From the NCBI GenBank assembly GCA_964030785.1, contig OZ034972.1, positions 17,455,183 through 17,519,182 of the forward strand: a stretch of DNA of 64,000 nt, in the 5' to 3' direction. The translations under genes were made by a program, and so were the position numbers. Source of the DNA: Siderastrea siderea (taxonomy: Eukaryota; Cnidaria; Anthozoa; Scleractinia; Rhizangiidae). This document shows, piece by piece, positions 30,161 to 41,865 of the stretch (its first letter is position 1; the number at the start of each line of letters is the position of its first letter). Under the pieces are notes generated by a model that saw only the letters and a program-made list of their open reading frames with translations, made no database searches and was not told where the DNA came from.

Positions 30161-30960
30161 GTCAAATTTAACAATTACTCAAACATCTTTCGCCAAGATC
30201 CTAAATGTCCATTTCTCTACAATTGGTACAAAGCTCGCAATGAAACTAAAATCTTTCATTACCTTAACATTTCCTCCTGCAAGGTCAACTGATTTGCCAA
30301 AGTTTGTTTTCAAACCAATCACCGAAGAGTTCGTACGCCGTCAACTTAAACAACTTAGAACTAACAAAGCAATTGGCCTAGACAATATCAGTGCTCGTCT
30401 TCTGAAAGACTCGGCCAGTGCAATTAGTAAAAGTCTTACAAAATTGTTTAATCAATCATTGGTCACTCGTACCTTCTCTTCCTTATGGAAGTTTGGAAAG
30501 GTATCCGCCCTCTTCAAAAAAGGCGATCGTTGTGACCCAAACAATTACAGGCCAATAACTGTGCTACCTACGTTGAGCAAGATTCTGGAGAAGGCGGTAC
30601 ATAACCAACTGTACTATTTTCTCAATGATAACAAGATCATTACCTCCAAGCAATTTGGTTTTCGACCTAAGCTACAAACTAATACAGCCTTGACACACTT
30701 TACAGATGAATGTACTTCTGAATATGGACTCTGGTCGTCTTACAGGAGCTGTTTTCTTGGATCTCTCTCACAACCTTTTACTTCATAAACTTAAATCGGT
30801 CGGACTCTCAAATGACACTGTTAATTGGTTCCAGTCATATCTCGCGAACAGAAAACAAATGACGTCTGTCGGAGATGATAGAATATTTCTTATCAAATGC
30901 TGGCCAAGATTACTTTTCCTAGACCACGTCGCCCCGGTTTTCCCCGCTATTCTTTGAGAT
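30160..30960 (+). pseudogene. LINE reverse transcriptase fragment, inverted to the tail
   Basis: A 212-codon frame carries NKAIGLDNISARLLKDSA, GKVSALFKKGDRCDPNNYRP and SKQFGFRPKLQTNTALTHF (RT motifs 0-3). A frameshift near 30720 then gives GRLTGAVFLDLS and KLKSVGLSNDTVNWFQSYL. The residues that should follow FLDLS (motif A, KAFDTV-like) are deleted and the catalytic YADD box is not reached. Head-to-head placement with the 29778-30160 tail suggests a 5' inversion of one LINE. Confidence 0.8.
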
Positions 30961-30999
30961 ACCCGATATCTCGCCCCAACAGTGACGCTCTCTATTGTA

Positions 31000-32460
31000 C
31001 AACCAAATCCTGCTCCCGACAACCCACTGAACAACGAAAACAGCGCGGTCAAAATAGTAGTAACATCTAAAAAACAACTGCGAACTATCTGAACGGATCC
31101 GCTCGTTATTCACGTTTTGATAAGTTTCTTTAATAAGGAATAACCTCTTTCCAGACTACACACAAAGAATCTCGTTGAATCTCCTTATTTTACTCTCTTT
31201 CTTCAACTACTCGATACATTTTACATTCGAAGACTGCTTGTGTTTCATAGGTGGCTCATGTTTAGTCAGGCATCCGATAGGGCGGCTACTCCAGGGAGAG
31301 TTTTTCCTGCGGGATAAAACACAAGTGGTAAGTAAACCATTTTAAATTTGGTTTACACGAGCAATGGAGTTGGAAGTAGGAATCAAGTGTTTGTGCAATC
31401 ATAAGCTTGGTACAGCACCATTGCTTAGTGCAACCTGTAGGATTCTTTCATTACTTTATTGGGTTACAACACAGTTACTTCTAGGCCCAGTAGCTTACAT
31501 CGTGGCCAAGTCAAGTACTATAAATTCTTACCAAAAGCTTTCTGGATTGTTTCACGGTACCTTCAACAAATAGCCTCGTTTCCAGCCGGACTGGGAGTTT
31601 CTTAGCTGACATAAGTCGTTTGTGACTGAATTGAGTCTAACGTTTTTAAATCCTTTAACGACGCGATTTTTGTAAAAATCGTAAACAAGAAACTAGACGT
31701 TTTAGCCGCAAGTTCATTTTTTGGTCGTTAAGGTGTTGATAAATGGCTAAAAGTGCCAAATTCTACAAAAACTACACATTTCCCATTTAACTCGAGGTAT
31801 ATTTAGGGTGATTTTTAGTATTGGTTTGTGTGGAACGATGTCTGTCTAACTTTTCAGGAAGGTGGAAAGAGCACCAGGTGAATAGCCCAATTTGCCATCG
31901 ATTTGCGGCCAGAAAACGTTATTGATTCTTTTGTAAGTAACTCTAACAGAATTGGTCAAAATTTCCAAAATAAGGCACGCATGGACAGACTTTTTTCATC
32001 CCTTCCTTATCAAAGTAATTGTTTAATGAAAAAGCTGATTACATTATAAATGCTTGAGTCCGCATATCACCCTAGGGGTCGTACACGACTCCATTCGGCC
32101 AAAAAGGGAGCCCTTTAGATAAATGTAACCCAGTAATACAAGTTTGTTAAACTATTGGTTTCACTCAGACGGTTAAAGATGGATTTAACCAGATTTCTTT
32201 GTCTGCGCCCCGAAGTAAATTTCAAAATGTATTCCTTGAGACCAGTAAGCGATAACAATGACTTTGCTGCTGCGTCCCCTGAGAAACAGCGCTAACAAAT
32301 TCTCAACTAGTACTTACCTTTGCTGAGTCAAATAAAAAAGTTCCTAATTGACACTTAATTTAAATTGTGAATTTCGGATGCAGTTTAGTTTATAAATACT
32401 TGTGACGTAAATACTGAGGTAATCGATATAAGTGTATTCAGCTATTAATAACAACTATGA
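31000..32460. other. No gene recognised
   Basis: Unique A/T-rich sequence. A 69-codon plus frame at 31364 (MELEVGIKCLCNHKLG) has hydrophobic parts but no known domain. Confidence 0.4.
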
Positions 32461-32464
32461 GACT

Positions 32465-32560
32465 CCAAGTAATAATCTGAGTCCTCACTGGAGCTGAACC
32501 CATGGCCTTCTGTACACAGACTGTTTTATTCACTGAGCGACAGGGAAAGTGGAGGGAAGC
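32465..32560 (-). repeat. tRNA-derived repeat relic
   Basis: On the minus strand CGCTCAGTGAATAAAACAG resembles a tRNA A box and GGGTTCAGCTCCAGTGAGGA a B box followed by a SINE-like GAGGACTCAG. The cloverleaf is incomplete. A related but different tRNA-like unit is at 55441. Confidence 0.4.
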
Positions 32561-34820
32561 TTGGTCATTTTGACCCTTTTGCGACACACATCTGGCGTAA
32601 TGCCTGGATTAGTACTGCATCACGTACGCACGTACGGTGATAAATAGGATGATCACCACTTTCCAGCTTGGACATAGACCATACAGTGCCGCACGGGCCT
32701 CAAGCTGAGTACCTTTTAAAACATATTCTCCGCAAAAAAACACCAAAAATACATACCCTCCAGCAGCTCAAGAGAAGCACCTCCCCCAGTGCTCACATGG
32801 CTGACCAGTTCCTCTGTACCATACTTAGCACAACAAGTAGCCGTATCACCACCACCTTGCAGCAAAAAAAAAAAAGGAAAGGGTACAGTAACATCAGTAT
32901 AACATTTGTGTGTGTTTGGAATTTTGTAGCACCTTTACAGAAAAATTTCGTTGCACTGGATCACAGCCAAAGGATTACTGACGTTGTTATAATTGGCCAT
33001 TTTAGAACTGTAGATTTTCATGTGTTTGGAGAAACGTGAGCCCACAAAAACAATAGAATTTGTTAGTTTGTTGTTACTACCCAGACAAACGTCGGTTTTT
33101 TTATGCGTCTGTCCTCTTATTGATGACAAATTTCGTCATCACATTGTCACAAATTCCCGCTCACCGCCAATTTTCAGGTCTGAATCCTCAGTAAACATCC
33201 TCATCTTTTCGCTCTAAGGTTGCAATGGTTTCTTCAGTCTTGACACATAAATTTTAGATGATTTCCTCATTGACGACTACTAGATTTGTGGTACAACTCT
33301 CGCCTCACCAAGAATGCAGTGCTGAAAAGTTTGACAAAACTTTTGCTGATTGGGTCAGCTTTACGTGTTTCATCCGCCTGCACACTTATTGACAATAAAA
33401 ATTAGCCAATTAGCGCGCGAGAATTCGCTCAGTTATTGTAAAAAGAGCAATATACAAAAATAGTGGTTTAAAATGTCAGCTGCCACCGTGTATTTAGTCA
33501 TGTATTTAATTAGATCACGCTGTAGCTGTTTGTATCTCGCCTGGATTTTGTAAGACCAAACCACCAAACAATTCATGGCTGATACTTCACTGTCAGAGGT
33601 CAGTAGGATTTGCAACGAGTAGTTATTAAACATTGCACCAACTTCCCGAAAACGTTGCACGCAATCATGATGACATCACACATTTTACATATATTCAAAT
33701 TCAAATGACATTGTAGACCACAAATAGGTCTTCTCGAGAGGAAAGTTTCATTAGGTTTCGTCTTTTCTTTTGTTAGACGGGTCTCGTGTTTGTGAATCTT
33801 GTGGCTCACAACAGGCGTAATTTGACTTCAGCTCGCAAGGGCCCGTCTTTGACAATCTACAGGTTTTCTTGTGAATTCGTCAAGATCAATACACATTTTC
33901 ACTGTACATTGGTGGCATAGGTGTTCTTTCCATGAGAGTTTCACACAATTTTGTTTAGGGAGTTGTAATTACAGAACAAGTCGACAGATTCTTTTTCAAC
34001 CTTTTAAGTTGAAGTTCAATGTGTGTTACACCGCCTTCATAGATTTCAAATGCATTGAATCATTAAAAGGGATAAAAATCAAGTGAAAAAGAAGAGAAAT
34101 TTATATATTTATCCATGATAGCAATAGCAACTATGAGATATCTTGTTAAGCACATTCCTAAGCACATTCCTGTGGCTATTTTCGTGAGCTCTGGTATCAT
34201 CGGGCATCGGAGATATTTTGTCCTATTCGTTATTTTTAGGCTCTGATATCTCTGATAACTAGGGCGTCTAGGCTCCTGCTGTAGGAACTTGTCTCGTTTA
34301 TCAATGACTTCACGCTGAGATTTATTCAAAATGTTGCTGCAAAATGTAAGAGAAACAGCCTTAGATCCAAAGGAACTTGTGAACAGCAATGAGTTGTTAG
34401 TCAATGAATATGATTTTGTTTTTTTCTTCTGTTGTGTTGCAAGGGGAGCTTTTTCAGTCAGATGTAGTCCAATGTGACTACATCAGAAAGGCTAAAAAAT
34501 ATGATAGTAATAAGGTTTAATATATTTAAACCAGTCTTGTACTTGTGTTTGTAGTGATAAACACAGCCATACAGGATGAGAACAGTCGATTTCCGGTTTT
34601 GATTACATTCTTTCATGGTGTAATGTTTCATCTTGCTGATGTGACTGAAAATGGAATTTTGCGTTGAAACATTCACCTTTTGTGTCTTCTGTCCATTAGC
34701 GATTATTTAAGAGATACATAGAAACGAATATTTTAACAAGAGAAGACAGGGAACACGAATGGAGTAATTTTGTACTTTTGTGAAGAGATGAGTCACAGTG
34801 CCGTTTAGAGCCAGTTGAAC
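32561..34820. other. No gene recognised
   Basis: Several short frames on both strands overlap one another and none has a recognisable domain, so I list none. No TIRs or long repeats were seen. Confidence 0.4.
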
Positions 34821-34828
34821 CTAACATA

Positions 34829-34897
34829 CCCGAGGCGAGGCGAGGCGAGGCGAGGCGAGGCGAGGCGAGGCGAGGCAAGGCAAGGCAAGGCAAGGCA
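34829..34897. repeat. Pentanucleotide repeat at the LINE 3' end
   Basis: (CGAGG)n changes to (CAAGG)n in the middle. It directly adjoins the 3' UTR of the minus-strand LINE (34898-37831) and reads (CCTTG)n/(CCTCG)n on its sense strand, so I take it as the element's own microsatellite tail. Confidence 0.85.
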
Positions 34898-37831
34898 AGA
34901 CAATTTATTTAACTCAGCTCAGCTTTACAGAGGATACAGGTTAGAAATTAACATAGACAGTTTAATACAACAACAACAACACACTTTATTTGCATTCCCA
35001 ATTACAAATGGTATTGCAAAAGTATAGGAAAATAATGATAATAATAATACGTATTACATCGAAAGATATGTAAGGGTAAGTAATAGGATCAACTAATTGA
35101 CGATTGTTGCGATTGTCGATTCATTTCTTAGTGCAAAAGCTTCATAAATAAAGTAACCTAATTTTTTACAGAGAAAGGCATCTATATTACTAAAGAGAAA
35201 TATAATTTTTTGATTGGCATCTAAAGAACTAAAATCAGAATAATTTCTAACAATGTAGTCTATTAGAGATTTTCTAATTGTATTATATCTACTACAATTA
35301 AGTACAAAATGTTCTTCGTTTTCAACTTCATTTGAGCTGCAGTTTTGACAGATTCTCAGATGCTCAGGAAGTTTAGGATAAGAATGTCTACCAGTTTCAA
35401 TTCGTAGGTTATGGTTGCCTACTCTAAGTTTTGCTACTGCCCGACGATGTTTAAGATTTGTAATTAATTCTAGTGAGTTAGAGGGAGTAACATCTGTTTT
35501 AAAAGTAGAGTAAAATTTCAGTTTTTTGTTACATCTAATCAATTCATGTTGATGCTTTTCTAAGCCAGTTTTAAAGTTTTCGATTATTTTGGATTGACAC
35601 TTTTTAGTTTTTAATCTATCTCCTTTTGTATCAGTCATAGTTTGAAGATCAGTAGAGAAATCGGTACCATATTGTTTAAGTATATCATAGATGGAGAGCA
35701 TAAAGCATTTTTTTCCAGAGTCTGCCAGTTGAGTTGAAATTTGAAGGCATTGTCTGGCAACGCTTGAATTCGGAAGGTTTAGTAAGTGAAGCCAAAACTT
35801 GAGTGTATTAGAGAAAATAGTTAGTTTGAGAGGGAGTCTTCCGGTTTCATTTCTTGCTGCGACATTCGATGCTCTTCTATTAAGGCAAAGATAAGATTTG
35901 TAAAATTGCGAGTGAAAGCGTTCGATAGGATCTTTCTCCCATTTGTTAAGATTGAGGCTATCATATGCCCCCCATATTTCTGAACCATATAAAAGAACGG
36001 GTAGAAAGACAGCATTAAATAAGAAATTACATTTGGATATAGAGAGTTTGTTGAATTCAATATACCTTTTGAATGCAAATACTGAACGTCTAGATTTTTC
36101 GACTAAACTCTTTTTTGAGGAGGTGAAACTCCCATTCGAGCTAAATATTGTTCCCAGGTAGGTGTAATCTGAGGTATTAATAATTTGGTTTCCATTTAAA
36201 AAGAAAGAATATTTTTCCCGGGTGCTTTTACGGTTCTGCTTTTGAAAAATTAAAACTTTTGTTTTCCGAAGATTTATTTTCAACAGCCATTTTTGTACGT
36301 AATTTTGGAGTGTGTCGATTTGCTTTTGAAGACCTGAAGCACTTTGAGATATAAGGACTAGATCATCCGCATAAAATAAACAATTAAGTGGATCCCCATT
36401 TGGTAGGGTAATTGCGTCTGTATCACGAGAGTTATCTAGAGTAAAAGGAAAGTCGTTTAAATATAGATTGAATAGTAGAGGAGACAGAATACATCCTTGT
36501 CTTACACCCCTGTTGTAATTAAAGAATTGGGTCCTACGATTTCCGCACTTTATGGCGCATTTGGATCTAGAGTACATGTCTGAAATCAGTTGATAAAAGT
36601 GTCCACCTAGTTTATAGGTAATCAGCTTTGAAAGTAAACCATCATGCCATATAGAGTCAAAAGCTTTTTGAAAATCAACAAAACAGCAAAATAATTTTCC
36701 CTTATTTGCATTAGTTACATATTTGTCAATAAGAGTTCGTAAAGAGAAAATGTGATCCGATGTCCGAAATCCCTCTATGAAACCAATTTGTGAGGGATGT
36801 AATAGATTTTTGTTTTTGGTGAGATTTTGTAGTCTATTATTTAAAAGGGCTGTAAAAAGTTTTCCAAGGCAACTAGTCACGCAGATGCCCCTGTAATTAG
36901 TTGGATTTGACTTTTCCCCTGATTTAAAGATAGGTGTAATCAGTCCCATGGACCAACAATCAGGAAACATTCCTGCATCAAGAATAAGATTAAAGAGTCT
37001 TTTCAGTGAGGTCATCAATAGGTGACCGCCACTTTTTAACATTTCATTTCGTATTCGGTCTGTACCAGCCGCCTTCTTGTTCTTTAGTTTTTTAATGCCG
37101 TTTCTTATTTCACTCTCCGTAAAAGGATTGTCAAGGTCATTATAATGCAATAGAGACTGTTGTTTACGTTTTAGTTCTTCTATAACAGTCTCTTGTGTTT
37201 TGGAAAAGGTTTCTTCACTTGGAGCAGAGTGTAGTTGTTGAAAGTGTGTTAACAGTTCATCTACAGGGACATTTGAATCAGCTGTATTGGAAGCCGATTT
37301 TGACATGGTTTTTAAAGTGGACCAAAATTGTGTGGGGTCATTTGTTTTGACGAGTTCTTGGATTTGAGTATCTTGGTATCTTTGCCTTTTATGTTGTAGC
37401 ATGGATTTATATTGTCGTTTTACCGTTAAATATTCTTGTCGTGTCTCTTCATCATGAGGATACGTCTGCTTTTTGTTCGAAATACGTCTCAAACGTTTTT
37501 GTAAATTTTTGCAATCTTTATCAAACCAGACTTGTGATTGTCTATGTCTAACGAACTTCTTTTTGTCCAGAACAGGTTGTAATGATTTCTTTGCAGCAGC
37601 ATCTATTATCCTTGTAAATTTATCTACAGCCTTGTTAATGTCACCTATTTGAGTTAAATTTTCTTTTTCAAAAACAGAGATCATGTTTTGCACTTCAGTA
37701 GACTGTAGAGCTGAAATAAATTTTTCTTTAGAATCTGGATTCCATAAGGGAAAAAGATAAGAACATCTAAGTAGGGAGCGAGTTGGGATCATCCAAATAG
37801 CAGGGGCTAGTCTAGTGGACGCCATAGCCAC
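34898..37831 (-). mobile_element. LINE, 5'-truncated, with long open RT frame
   Basis: A non-LTR retrotransposon in minus orientation: coding part 37831-35093, a ~195-bp 3' UTR with AATAAA (about 34985, minus sense) and TTGTTGTTGTTG, then the pentamer tail at 34829. The apurinic-type endonuclease that should precede the RT is missing, so it is 5' truncated, as most LINE copies are. The junction is probably within 37750-37835, because the first ~25 residues of the frame do not look like LINE sequence. Confidence 0.85.
35093..37831 (-). CDS. LINE reverse transcriptase polyprotein, 912 codons open
   Basis: One uninterrupted frame. The N-terminal linker is followed by KKLKNKKAAGTDRIRNEMLK, GLITPIFKSGEKSNPTNYRG, CCFVDFQKAFDSIWHDGL (motif A), GVRQGCILSPLLFNLYLNDF (motif B), and FYADDLVLIS (catalytic motif C, near residue 486), then YTYLGTIFSSNG (motif E). 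Near residue 825 is a zinc-knuckle-like CQNCSSNEVENEEHFVLNC. It copies its RNA into DNA at a nicked target. The endonuclease domain is absent. The open frame over 900 codons means recent insertion, in contrast to all other elements here. The clade is not resolved; a LINE with jockey/L2-type RT is likely. The start shown is the frame limit, not a real initiator. Confidence 0.9.
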   Translation of the reverse strand: MAMASTRLAPAIWMIPTRSLLRCSYLFPLWNPDSKEKFISALQSTEVQNMISVFEKENLTQIGDINKAVDKFTRIIDAAAKKSLQPVLDKKKFVRHRQSQVWFDKDCKNLQKRLRRISNKKQTYPHDEETRQEYLTVKRQYKSMLQHKRQRYQDTQIQELVKTNDPTQFWSTLKTMSKSASNTADSNVPVDELLTHFQQLHSAPSEETFSKTQETVIEELKRKQQSLLHYNDLDNPFTESEIRNGIKKLKNKKAAGTDRIRNEMLKSGGHLLMTSLKRLFNLILDAGMFPDCWSMGLITPIFKSGEKSNPTNYRGICVTSCLGKLFTALLNNRLQNLTKNKNLLHPSQIGFIEGFRTSDHIFSLRTLIDKYVTNANKGKLFCCFVDFQKAFDSIWHDGLLSKLITYKLGGHFYQLISDMYSRSKCAIKCGNRRTQFFNYNRGVRQGCILSPLLFNLYLNDFPFTLDNSRDTDAITLPNGDPLNCLFYADDLVLISQSASGLQKQIDTLQNYVQKWLLKINLRKTKVLIFQKQNRKSTREKYSFFLNGNQIINTSDYTYLGTIFSSNGSFTSSKKSLVEKSRRSVFAFKRYIEFNKLSISKCNFLFNAVFLPVLLYGSEIWGAYDSLNLNKWEKDPIERFHSQFYKSYLCLNRRASNVAARNETGRLPLKLTIFSNTLKFWLHLLNLPNSSVARQCLQISTQLADSGKKCFMLSIYDILKQYGTDFSTDLQTMTDTKGDRLKTKKCQSKIIENFKTGLEKHQHELIRCNKKLKFYSTFKTDVTPSNSLELITNLKHRRAVAKLRVGNHNLRIETGRHSYPKLPEHLRICQNCSSNEVENEEHFVLNCSRYNTIRKSLIDYIVRNYSDFSSLDANQKIIFLFSNIDAFLCKKLGYFIYEAFALRNESTIATIVN

Positions 37832-37839
37832 CCATTGTC

Positions 37840-38085
37840 TCGTTCTGTGATTTTCCGACTTACCAACTGTCCAAATACGTGACTACCGTACTGAAACGTT
37901 TGACTGACAATCTCGATACAAACTAAAGTCGACTGAGAACTTTATTGACGCAATCAAGAAAGTACAAGCACCTGACAACTACAATAATGTTGGAGACCTT
38001 CTGGATGTTCAGCAAAACGTTTTGAGTTATGAAACGTTTCTGTCTAAATCTAAAATCATTAAACCGACTTTTTGGTGCATTGTAG
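37840..38085. other. No gene recognised
   Basis: Short unique flank upstream of the LINE insertion. Confidence 0.35.
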
Positions 38086-38086
38086 T

Positions 38087-38182
38087 TCTCTCCTCCGCAG
38101 AGGCCTCCTACAGTCACGCCTTGACTGCACACTACACGCTTTCCCTGTTGTTTGCTAGTAGGAGCCTTTGCGGAAGAGAGAG
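38087..38182. repeat. Small inverted-repeat unit (hairpin MITE-like)
   Basis: Arms CTCTCCTCCGCAGAGGCCTCC (38088-38108) and GGAGCCTTTGCGGAAGAGAG (38161-38180) are inverted copies around a ~50-bp loop. No clear target duplication. Confidence 0.6.
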
Positions 38183-38189
38183 GTATTGT

Positions 38190-40660
38190 AGCGGAGTGTC
38201 TGTTCAAAGTAAATCGAGGGACTTATTATGAAACCTTGCAAGTTTCAAAGGCCATAACAAAGGCGCTGCAATAAACATGTTCAAAGCACCACAACCGTGC
38301 ACGATCTTTTGTTTTGAGTTCACACACTCTGGTTGAATAACTTTACGGTAACACTTCTATTGTTTAGCTGCTCATACAAAATTCAAAACCTACCGTTGTT
38401 AAAAACTGTAACAAAAACATACAACAACGGATCTTTTTGAGCTTCAAAACCAATTTCTTCCATTAAATGTGGTCTGTTTTGTGGAGGTTGAAAGAATTTT
38501 ACTCCCGTGATGCACTCCCATCGTACAACTGAAAAGTTGTTACATTCAAATTTTTCGAAACATTAAGCCCATAAATTATGAATGAAAAACAATTTGGCCG
38601 TAAATTTAGCCCCGAGTGAAGTAATGACAGAATCTTGCGTGGAAAGTTTTAACCATTCTTTGACAATTTTGTGTATTTCTGAAAGAAAAGTATGGCAGAC
38701 TCTGAATTATTACTTGAAAAGTACCAAAACAAATCGTCGGCAAAGGTTTTATTCCGTGAATCGAGCATGGCTTCACAAATGCAGTCAAAACACCTGACTG
38801 ATACGCAATGCAAACTTGTTTTAACGAAAGTAATCTTCGGAAGCAAATCTGTATAAAACTGACCTTTATTCTATTCGAAGTGCTTAAATCCACTGAATTA
38901 CTTCTCTGAGTTCGCGGTCGTTCGGCAAACGTCTGATTCTCGCCGTTCAAAAATTTTCGCTGTCAGACTATCACAAATAATCTCTTCTTTTTGCGAAGAG
39001 ATGAGTCTGAGAAGTTCAGTCAATTAAAAGTCAAAATTTACAGATTACCGATTGTGTCCTCCAAGAATGTTTCCAGAATTGCTGTAGCTCTGTCACAAAA
39101 ATTTCAGGAACCGGAGGACACAACAGATTCGAAGAATCAGATTATCCACGGCCCCAGACAGGATTGCGTTACATGCGACAATCAGCAAGAGCCAATCGGC
39201 GCGCGAGAATTCGAAAACATTGTCATAGAAACAGTTGATTGATATCCACCAAAAACACACTTGGCCGTTGGGAAAAGTTCCTTGAAGGGCGCGTGTTAGA
39301 GGAAACCGCTGTAAGACATCACAGGCCGTTTCAGTTTCAGTTTTTGTTGTAAGTAACAAATATATAAAGTAAAATTAAATAATTAGTAGATTTATTTTTC
39401 TATTTGGTTATTTCAAGTGATGTAACGTAACGTTAATAATGTTAATAGATGTAATGTCGTGAAGTTGGGATGTAAGTTTAGTAAATAAAATGAGATACCA
39501 AACAAAAGTTTGTTTTTGTCGTTGCTTTCCGCTTGCATACCCCGGGTATGTCTTCGTTTATATCTGTTTTTGTAGTTTTTGTATGTTAATGGCCGCATTG
39601 GCGGCAGCCGTAAGCATCAGCCGAATATTTTTGTGCTTTGATAATTTCATGGGCCCGAGGCTTTTCAACTCTTTCCTGGTATCCAGCCTGTTTTACGGGC
39701 CTTCAGTTTGGGTGTTTGTGTACTGAGATTTCAGTTATGAGTGTTGCGTCTTTTGGTAGAAATCTTAGGTCATTTTAGTTCTGGGGATTTTTGAGTTTAG
39801 GGTTTAGGCCGGGCGTTGATTGTTTTCGTTAGGCCGTTGCGACCGCTGGCTCCGCAAATAGATTACTATTTGTCAGCGGTCTCCCTTAAAGCGTATATAA
39901 GGATGAGCATCCATGACACCTTGTCTCTTCGCGCCAGGCTGGCAGTTTGAGGTGTCGCGGCGTGTCAACATTGTGCTTTTGTGTTCCTTCTCTTACCAAT
40001 TTTTGCTCTCCTTTTTGCTTCCACGCTGTTGCGTTTCAGTTTTGTTCCCCCCTTTCTCCCACCCTGTTTGCTGCTTGTTTGTTTCTCAACTGAAAACAAC
40101 AGCTGGCTCCCCTATCTCATCCTTTAAGCGTGAGGGAGAGCGTTGCAAATAGATTACTAAGTTTAACGAGGCAACTTTATTCTTTGGTTGGAGGTCTTTG
40201 TTTTGCTTCTAATCAGGTATGTGTGCACGTGGATTAATCAGAAACCGGCAAAAAAGTATAAATAACCGCCACAATTTTAACGGCAATTTACAGTTCACGG
40301 TTTTCGCGAGGTGTACATAATTTTGCACATAAGTTCAGGTTCATAAACGAGACTGGAATCTCGTTGATGCGTGAAGCGCGTTGACTGTAAATTTCCGTGC
40401 CCTTGTTATTCAGAATTACGCTGAGATGTTGTTTGGTTTTAGAAAACGTGACGTAACCGAGTCACGCTATGGTCAAAATATTTCGTGATGTTAAGGGGTT
40501 CATACTATCGAGGATTCACAGTAATATCACAGAGAGAAGGGTGAGGAGAACACGTAGGGAGAAATGGCAGCAAACACGTCAGAGGTATGATAAATCACCA
40601 ACTTCAAAAATTTACACCACTTGGGCTCGTATCTTGAGTGACCGTAATATATTTTGCACC
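38190..40660. other. No gene recognised; one TATA-like site
   Basis: Unique sequence. GCGTATATAAGGATGAGC at 39890-39907 looks like a core promoter and is preceded by a GC-rich segment, but no credible frame follows. ATAGATTACTA recurs at 39858 and 40149. Other frames are short and overlapping. Confidence 0.4.
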
Positions 40661-40733
40661 CTGAGGGGAGGGAGAACAACGGCGGGTTCTAGTGCCCACG
40701 GGGCTTTCCTGGTCACTTGGTTTAGTCTTGTCC

Positions 40734-41340
40734 GACACCGCGGCAAAATGCACTGCGCACGCGCTGTATTTTTACTGCCTGTCCATGCTCCCCTGGCCCT
40801 CCTCCAACAAACTCGGTTTCCGGCCGCGAATATTGAAAAACTTAAGCTCCAGACATCAAACTTAAGGTTACAAATTCCAGAGCAGCCTCAATATAGGTTT
40901 ATCTGTTTCTACACCTTTGCACCTCGTAGTTTTGGGCTTACACCCACAGCGACATCATCACAGTCGATAGTTTACGTTCGCATGTCGCCATTGTGGTGAC
41001 CTTGCTACTCAGCGCGAGCTGTTCTGTAAAAACAGCGAACGAAAAACACGTGCATGAAGAGTGAAAAAACAAGGAATGGCAAAAAATGCGCAGGGAAACT
41101 CTATACCCTTACAGAAGCCCTTGGAAGAAGCGCTGAATTGCCAGTAAACAGTCAGGTTTGCCGGCTCCACTGGGACGAAATACGACGTCAAAACAACCGA
41201 CGCTCTTGCTCCATGCAAATAATCTTCGTACGCGTTATCACCGAAAGCACACCGAATGAAAATGAACAACATAAACAACATAAGTTCGAAGCCGGAAATG
41301 GCCGAAGTGAGCGCATGCGCAGACGTTTTGCTGCGGTGTT
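40734..41340 (+). mobile_element. 607-bp TIR element with exact 9-bp target duplication, copy 1
   Basis: Ends GACACCGCGGCAAAATGCAC and GTTTTGCTGCGGTGTT are inverted. GTCTTGTCC flanks both sides (40725-40733, 41341-41349). The second dispersed-repeat copy at 57300 lacks the element, giving an approximate empty site. A 9-bp duplication points to Mutator-like transposition. A second copy, in inverse orientation, is at 54073-54762 with its own 9-bp duplication. Both copies share a reading frame (see 41054). Confidence 0.9.
41054..41215 (+). CDS. Conserved short frame inside the 9-bp-duplication element
   Basis: From ATG 41054 the frame reads MKSEKTRNGKKCAGKLYTLT, then EALGRSAELPVNSQVCRLHW, and stays open to 41572, beyond the element; only the part to about 41215 is matched by the other copy. 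The homologous frame in the copy at 54073-54762 (minus strand, about 54382-54275) keeps most residues. Just upstream, another frame gives VTLLLSASCSVKTANEK, a signal-peptide-like segment that in the other copy is in frame with the rest. I recognise no family. It could be a transposon gene remnant or a captured host exon. Confidence 0.4.
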
Positions 41341-41865
41341 GTCTTGTCCGGTCTTGTCTCGGCCAACAGTCTCCATAAACTTCCGGCTTTCTCGTGACAA
41401 TTACCTCAAATTTCTGGTTCCGGTTATGACGTCATGCAGACGTTACGTCATGATTTCGTCAAGCAAGGTAACAAAACTGAAGTATGTCACATCGCACCAA
41501 CAGCGTTACCTCCGCAATGTTAATGTTCGATACTTATTACACACACACAAACCGCTGTTAGCCTTGTGGTAGCGGTTCAAGTTGTGGCTCGTGTCTTACG
41601 TACAACACATGCGCAACAAAGGTATTGCTACTGGTATCTCTCCGCTCGTTACTTATATGACACAGATAAATTGCTGTTAACAATGCCGGGCAGCAGTTTA
41701 GGTAGCGTATCTTACATACAACACATGCGCAACTAAGTTCGACTCAATTCTTGCTAATGCATTCAACTTTGTCTGTGGCGCTGGCCAAAAGGATCTCAGC
41801 TCCGGGGACAAGAATGCTTTACCTAAGGCAAATAAATAGTTCAACCGTTTCGCACGTTGAATAGG

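Noticed and set aside
30783..31113. Minus-strand frames after the LINE fragment
   Set aside because: No domain; they overlap the antisense of the RT fragment and unique flank.
34696..35027. RRGEA-repeat and LPRLASPR-repeat frames
   Set aside because: Translations of the pentanucleotide repeat at the LINE tail.
33120..39260. Possible repeat between 33390 (GCGCGCGAGAATTCG) and 39200
   Set aside because: Only about 20 bases are shared, too little to support a repeat family.
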